Positions 4,126-8,007 of a stretch of 8,007 bases of DNA are shown in pieces. The first letter of the stretch is position 1. The number at the start of each line of letters is the position of its first letter. The DNA comes from an uncultured Hungatella sp. (GTDB lineage: Bacteria; Bacillota; Clostridia; Lachnospirales; Lachnospiraceae). Position numbers and translations under genes: made by a program. The stretch covers positions 61,171-69,177 of the forward strand of contig CAJTOT010000002.1 in NCBI GenBank assembly GCA_910577935.1, in the 5' to 3' direction. The notes beneath the pieces were generated by a model, which had not been told where the DNA came from, ran no database searches, and was given only the letters and a program-made list of their open reading frames with translations.

Positions 4126-5730
4126 TCAGCCCTGACGCCCAAGAGCCGCTTCGACGAAGCCGCGGAACAGGGGATGGGGCTTGTTGGGGCGGGATTTCAG
4201 TTCCGGGTGGGCCTGGGTCGCCACAAACCAGGGGTGGCAGGGGAGTTCGATCATCTCCACAATGCGGCCGTCGGGGGAGAGGCCGGACAGCAGCATGCCT
4301 CTGTCAGCCAGGGCGCTGCGGAAATCGTTGTTCACCTCATACCGGTGCCGATGCCGTTCCCAGATGGTCTCCTGACCGTAAAGTTCACGGGCTTTTGAGG
4401 AGGGATTCAGGACGCAGGGGTAGGAGCCCAGCCTCAAGGTGCCGCCGATGTCTTCGACGCCGTCCTGTTCAGGCATGAGGTGGATGACCGGGTGGCTGGT
4501 GGAGGGCTCCAGTTCTACGCTGTGGGCGTCGGCGTAGCCCAGGACATTTCTGGCAAACTCCACGATGGCCAGCTGCATTCCCAGACAGAGGCCCAGATAG
4601 GGGACATTGTGTTCCCTGGCATAGCGGATAGCCAGCAGCTTGCCGTCGATGCCCCGGTTTCCGAAGCCGCCGGGGACAAGGATTCCGCCTACGTCCCCTA
4701 AAAGATTCTCCACGCTGCAGGGGGTTACTGTTTCCGAATCGACCCATTTGATGTCCACCCTTGCCTGGTTGGCCACGCCCCCGTGCTTCAGGGCTTCCGC
4801 CACGGAGATGTAGGCGTCGTGAAGCTGGATGTATTTGCCCACCAGGGCCACGGTGACCTGGGCGCGGGGATGTTTCCATGCGTAGATCATGGATTTCCAG
4901 TCCTTTAAGTCAGGCTCCGGGCAGGGCAGCTTCAGGCTCTCACACGTCACCTGGGCCAGCTGCTCTTCTTCCATCGCCAGAGGCGCCTCGTATAAAAGTT
5001 CCACGTCAAGGTTCTGGAGAACGTGGGTTTTGGGGACATTGCAGAAGAGGGCGATTTTGCCGCGGATATGGTCGTCTAAGGGATGTTCTGTCCGGCAGAC
5101 GATGATGTCCGGCTGAATTCCCATACCCTGAAGGTTCTTTACACTGGCCTGGGTGGGCTTGGTTTTCAGTTCTCCGGAAGCTTTCAGATAGGGGATAAGG
5201 GTCACGTGAATAAGGATGGCGTTGTCGGGGCCGACATCGTGCTGGAACTGGCGGATAGCCTCGAGAAAAGGCTGACTTTCGATGTCACCTACGGTTCCGC
5301 CAACCTCGATGATGGCGATCTCCGTGGGGGTGTCAGAACAGCTGCGGTGAAAGCGGCTTTTGATTTCGTCGGTGATGTGGGGGATAACCTGGACCGTGCC
5401 TCCGCCGTAATCGCCGCGTCGTTCTCTGGACAGAACCGACCAGTAGACTTTGCCGGCGGTGACGTTGGAGTTGCGGGTGAGGCTTTCGTCGATAAAGCGC
5501 TCGTAGTGGCCCAGGTCCAAGTCCGTCTCCGCGCCGTCGTCGGTCACGAACACTTCACCGTGCTGAACCGGGTTCATGGTGCCGGGGTCGATGTTGATGT
5601 AGGGATCGAATTTCTGCATGGTCACTTTGTAGCCCCGGGCCTTTAACAGACGGCCAAGGGAAGCCGCGGTGATGCCTTTTCCCAGCCCGGAGACGACTCC
5701 CCCGGTGACAAACACATATTTTACTGACAT
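4126..5730 (-). CDS. pyrG: CTP synthase (glutamine-hydrolysing)
   Basis: A 534-residue cytoplasmic enzyme that makes CTP from UTP, ATP and glutamine, the last step of de novo pyrimidine nucleotide synthesis. The N-terminal amidoligase domain (about 1-267) shows VVSGLGKGI with the nucleotide-binding Lys18, KFDPYINIDPGTMNP, and EVGGTVGDIES at 142-152. The class I glutaminase domain follows: PGGFGNRG at 353-360 (oxyanion region), the nucleophile Cys382 in GLCLGMQ, and the catalytic His508/Glu510 in QAHPELKSRP. The length is that of the family. ATG 5730 is preferred over the upstream in-frame ATG 5787, because AGGAGG lies 8 bases before it and the conserved N-terminus begins right there; the additional 19 residues are leader sequence that includes this SD. 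Divergent from ftsH, with a small acidic gene downstream. No catalytic residue is missing. Confidence 0.98.
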   Translation of the reverse strand: MSVKYVFVTGGVVSGLGKGITAASLGRLLKARGYKVTMQKFDPYINIDPGTMNPVQHGEVFVTDDGAETDLDLGHYERFIDESLTRNSNVTAGKVYWSVLSRERRGDYGGGTVQVIPHITDEIKSRFHRSCSDTPTEIAIIEVGGTVGDIESQPFLEAIRQFQHDVGPDNAILIHVTLIPYLKASGELKTKPTQASVKNLQGMGIQPDIIVCRTEHPLDDHIRGKIALFCNVPKTHVLQNLDVELLYEAPLAMEEEQLAQVTCESLKLPCPEPDLKDWKSMIYAWKHPRAQVTVALVGKYIQLHDAYISVAEALKHGGVANQARVDIKWVDSETVTPCSVENLLGDVGGILVPGGFGNRGIDGKLLAIRYAREHNVPYLGLCLGMQLAIVEFARNVLGYADAHSVELEPSTSHPVIHLMPEQDGVEDIGGTLRLGSYPCVLNPSSKARELYGQETIWERHRHRYEVNNDFRSALADRGMLLSGLSPDGRIVEMIELPCHPWFVATQAHPELKSRPNKPHPLFRGFVEAALGRQG

Positions 5731-5778
5731 GGTATTGACCTCCTCTTCGTAATAAGCGGATGAAAAAATAACTTCCCC

Positions 5779-5807
5779 ATTATACAACCAGATTCCGGAG
5801 AAATCCA
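5779..5807 (-). promoter_or_regulatory. Probable pyrG promoter
   Basis: On the minus strand a perfect -10 TATAAT (5784-5779) is preceded at 17 bases by a poor -35 match, TGGATT (5807-5802). Start of transcription would be near 5772, giving a leader of only ~40 bases before ATG 5730. No attenuator hairpin or terminator fits in so short a leader. GGGG directly follows the -10 but is too close to be the normal start. Confidence 0.55.
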
Positions 5808-5863
5808 GCTTTTTTTAATATTGTTGAGAAAGTAAATTTTATAATTTTTTTAGGACACTGTTC

Positions 5864-5892
5864 TTGATTTATGGGGAGAGTGACACTATAAT
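5864..5892 (+). promoter_or_regulatory. Probable ftsH promoter
   Basis: TTGATT (5864-5869) and TATAAT (5887-5892) are 17 bases apart, predicting a start near 5899 and a ~37-base leader. The first transcribed bases contain a small dyad, AAAGG (5895-5899) with CCTTT (5905-5909), that might be an operator or a 5' hairpin. I see no CIRCE or CtsR-type heat-shock operator. A second TATAAT at 5840-5845 lacks a matching -35. Confidence 0.7.
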
Positions 5893-5935
5893 AGAAAGGG
5901 TGTACCTTTTTTCGAGATAGGAGAACTGTAAAATT

Positions 5936-7858
5936 ATGGAGAATCATAACAACAAGGGCGACGGCAGGAATTCAGGGCAGGGGCAGACTCTGCTGATTAT
6001 ACTGGTCGCTGCATTGATCACATTTATCGGCATTTTTAAGATGGGGGATTATCTGGGGAAGAAGACGACCCAGGAGGTTCCCTACAGCGAGTTTGTCCAG
6101 GCTTTGGAGGACGGATATGTGGAATCGGTCCGGGTTTCCAGTTCCCAGGTGTATTTCAGAACCACGGCTGACGCGGACGGATACAGGCCCGGCATAGAGT
6201 ATACTTCTGTGAGGATGGAAGGCGGAGACCAGCTGACCAGGCGTCTGATGGAGGCCGGGGTGGAAGGCCGCCAGGAGAGTTCCGGCAACAGTGTGTGGCT
6301 GGAGAACCTGATCAGTTTCGCGCTGATGTTCGGCTTTTTGATCTTTTTCATGAATTTTATGATGAAGCGCATGGGCGGCGGCGGAATCATGGGAGTGGGC
6401 AAGAGCACAGCCAAGATGCACATGCAGAAGGAAACAGGCGTCACGTTCATGGATGTGGCGGGGGAGGATGAGGCAAAGGAGTCCCTGGTTGAGATCGTGG
6501 ATTTCCTTCACAATCCCGGCAAATACACTCATATCGGAGCCAAGCTTCCCAAGGGCGCCCTTCTGGTGGGGCCTCCGGGAACGGGAAAGACGCTTCTGGC
6601 CAAGGCCGTGGCAGGGGAGGCCCATGTGCCTTTCTACTCCCTGTCCGGCTCGGATTTTGTGGAAATGTTTGTGGGCGTGGGCGCTTCCCGTGTCAGGGAT
6701 CTGTTTAAGCAGGCCCAGGACAGCGCTCCCTGCATCATTTTTATCGATGAGGTGGATGCCATCGGAAAGAGCCGGGACTCCCGCTACGGCGGCGGCAACG
6801 ACGAGAGAGAACAGACCTTGAACCAGCTGCTCTCGGAGATGGATGGATTTGATTCTTCTAAGGGGCTTCTGGTGCTGGCGGCGACCAACCGCCCGGAGAT
6901 TCTGGACCCGGCGCTTCTGCGTCCGGGGCGGTTTGACCGGCGCATCATCGTGGATAAGCCGGATCTGAAGGGCCGGGTGAATATTCTGAAAGTCCACGCC
7001 AAGAACGTGGCCCTTGACGAGACGGTGGACCTGGAGGCCATCGCTCTGGCCACATCGGGGGCAGTGGGGTCGGATCTGGCCAACATGATCAACGAGGCCG
7101 CTATCCTGGCGGTGAAGAACGGCAGGACGGCTGTGAACCAGAAGGATCTGTTTGAGGCAGTGGAAGTGGTTCTCGTGGGCAAGGAGAAGAAGGACAGGGT
7201 TCTCAGCAAGGAGGAGCGCCGCATCGTGTCCTACCACGAGGTGGGCCACGCCCTGGTGAGCGCTCTCCAGAAGGACGCGGAGCCGGTTCAGAAGATCACC
7301 ATCGTTCCCAGAACCATGGGGGCCCTGGGATACGTGATGCAGGTTCCGGAGGAGGAAAAGTTCCTCAACACGGAAAAGGAGCTCCGGGCCATGCTGGTGG
7401 GCTGCCTGGGCGGGCGGGCCGCGGAGGAACTGGTGTTTGAGACGGTGACCACAGGCGCTGCCAATGACATTGAGAAGGCCACCAGGATCGCCAGAGCTAT
7501 GGTGACCCAGTACGGCATGTCTGAGCGCTTCGGGCTCATGGGGCTGGCTACCCAGGAGGACCAGTACTTAAGCGGCCGAATGGTGCTCAACTGCGGCGAG
7601 GCCACTGCGGCGGAGATCGACCAGGAAGTTATGAAGATGCTGAAGGATTCCTACGAGGAGGCCAAGAGGCTCCTGGGAGAGAACCGGGAGGTCATGGATA
7701 AGATCGCGGAGTTCCTCATCGAGAAAGAGACTATCACGGGCAAGGAATTTATGAAGATTTTCCGGGAGTGCAAGGGACTCCCCGAGCCCGAGGAAAAAGA
7801 AGAGAACGAAGGGAAAGACGAAAAAGAAGAAAAAGAAGAGACAAAAGAGAAGGAATAA
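5936..7858 (+). CDS. ftsH: ATP-dependent zinc metalloprotease FtsH
   Basis: A 640-residue membrane-anchored AAA+ protease that extracts and degrades misfolded membrane proteins and short-lived regulators as a hexamer. Order of parts: short polar N-terminus; membrane segment about 18-35; extracytoplasmic domain about 45-115; second membrane segment about 122-143; AAA module with Walker A GPPGTGKT at 212-219, pore loop MFVGVGA at 244-250, Walker B IIFIDE at 267-272 and second region of homology TNRPEILDPALLRPGRFDRR at 317-336; then the protease with zinc motif HEVGH at 434-438 and third ligand Asp511 (GAANDIEKAT). The common TPGFSGADL segment reads TSGAVGSDL (373-381). The last ~24 residues are almost only Glu, Lys, Asp and Pro. 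AGGAGA lies 11 bases before ATG 5936. It is monocistronic: own promoter, strong terminator 28 bases after the stop. All catalytic residues are present. Confidence 0.97.
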   Translation: MENHNNKGDGRNSGQGQTLLIILVAALITFIGIFKMGDYLGKKTTQEVPYSEFVQALEDGYVESVRVSSSQVYFRTTADADGYRPGIEYTSVRMEGGDQLTRRLMEAGVEGRQESSGNSVWLENLISFALMFGFLIFFMNFMMKRMGGGGIMGVGKSTAKMHMQKETGVTFMDVAGEDEAKESLVEIVDFLHNPGKYTHIGAKLPKGALLVGPPGTGKTLLAKAVAGEAHVPFYSLSGSDFVEMFVGVGASRVRDLFKQAQDSAPCIIFIDEVDAIGKSRDSRYGGGNDEREQTLNQLLSEMDGFDSSKGLLVLAATNRPEILDPALLRPGRFDRRIIVDKPDLKGRVNILKVHAKNVALDETVDLEAIALATSGAVGSDLANMINEAAILAVKNGRTAVNQKDLFEAVEVVLVGKEKKDRVLSKEERRIVSYHEVGHALVSALQKDAEPVQKITIVPRTMGALGYVMQVPEEEKFLNTEKELRAMLVGCLGGRAAEELVFETVTTGAANDIEKATRIARAMVTQYGMSERFGLMGLATQEDQYLSGRMVLNCGEATAAEIDQEVMKMLKDSYEEAKRLLGENREVMDKIAEFLIEKETITGKEFMKIFRECKGLPEPEEKEENEGKDEKEEKEETKEKE

Positions 7859-7885
7859 AGACAATAAAAGCAATTATCAATTATC

Positions 7886-7943
7886 AAAAATCCCCGCCGG
7901 AAGCAGAGGAGACAGAAACCTTGCTTCCGGCGGGGATTTTTTT
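7886..7943. terminator. Strong, probably bidirectional terminator after ftsH
   Basis: A perfect 20-bp stem joins 7886-7905 (AAAAATCCCCGCC then GGAAGCA) to 7922-7941 around a 16-base loop, with seven T's at 7937-7943. The A-run on the left arm gives a T-run on the other strand, so it can stop both ftsH and the convergent gene that ends at 7962. Confidence 0.93.
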
Positions 7944-7961
7944 GATTGGAAAGCCGGGAGA

Positions 7962-8007
7962 CTATTTTCCCGCCGCCGAGGCGTTCTGCCCGGCGATGCG
8001 GCCGAAA
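7962..8007 (-). CDS. 3' end of a gene, probably an FAD-dependent oxidoreductase (5' part outside window)
   Basis: Reading the minus strand from the window edge gives FGRIAGQNASAAGK followed by TAG (7964-7962). The segment GRIAGxNAA is the usual C-terminal end of FAD-binding fumarate reductase/flavocytochrome c-type proteins, where it closes the FAD-binding domain. Only 14 residues are visible, so the call rests on this short motif, the correct position directly before a stop, and the shared terminator just beyond. Any other Rossmann-type flavoprotein of this superfamily would fit equally well. Confidence 0.55.
   Translation of the reverse strand, partial: FGRIAGQNASAAGK

Noticed and set aside
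5083..5646. Plus-strand open frame of 187 codons inside pyrG
   Set aside because: Antisense to the highly conserved synthetase domain of pyrG; Val/Gly/Asp-rich shadow composition and no expression signals.
5731..5787. CTP-sensing leader (reiterative initiation plus attenuator) as known for B. subtilis pyrG
   Set aside because: The leader is only about 40 bases with no terminator hairpin, and the GGGG run is adjacent to the -10 box rather than at the start site.
5972..7249. Minus-strand open frame of 425 codons inside ftsH
   Set aside because: It is exactly antisense to a fully conserved ftsH, is His/Gln/Leu-rich and has no SD; it is a consequence of GC-rich codon use.

Overview
The window looks like chromosomal DNA from a GC-rich Firmicute, most likely Lachnospiraceae or a nearby clostridial family. 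The basis is the Shine-Dalgarno (SD)/sigma-A style of expression signals, a DarA-type cyclic-di-AMP receptor, a clostridial FtsH, and adjacent divergent pyrG and ftsH genes. This assignment is inference from protein style; no 16S or other marker is present. Almost everything is ordinary core-genome content. I see no phage, insertion sequence, CRISPR array, tRNA or rRNA.

Layout, left to right. Bases 1-399 (+) are the 3' end of a gene with a Gly/Ser/Ala/Pro-rich linker and a small beta-rich C-terminal domain. darA (452-787, +) follows. Bases 788-1597 hold no intact recognisable gene. They contain a GC-rich inverted repeat, a 14-bp palindrome, a very AT-rich stretch, a perfect consensus sigma-A promoter, a leader hairpin, a strong SD sequence, a broken reading frame and a strong terminator. 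A lone radical-SAM PflA-like gene lies on the minus strand (1598-2518). Divergent from it is azlC-azlD (2630-3671, +), a branched-chain amino-acid exporter pair with its own consensus promoter and terminator. On the minus strand, pyrG (4126-5730) is followed by a 57-residue acidic protein (3833-4006) whose leader carries a long inverted repeat. Divergent from pyrG is ftsH (5936-7858, +), closed by a 20-bp-stem terminator. The last 46 bases are the 3' end of a convergent minus-strand gene, probably an FAD-dependent oxidoreductase.

The genes do not form one pathway. They cover second-messenger sensing (DarA), radical activation chemistry (PflA-like), amino-acid export (AzlCD), CTP synthesis (PyrG) and membrane protein quality control (FtsH). 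The two places most worth a second look are the orphan transcription unit at about 1071-1580, where promoter, leader and terminator look intact but the reading frame is dead or the product is RNA, and the small acidic gene after pyrG.
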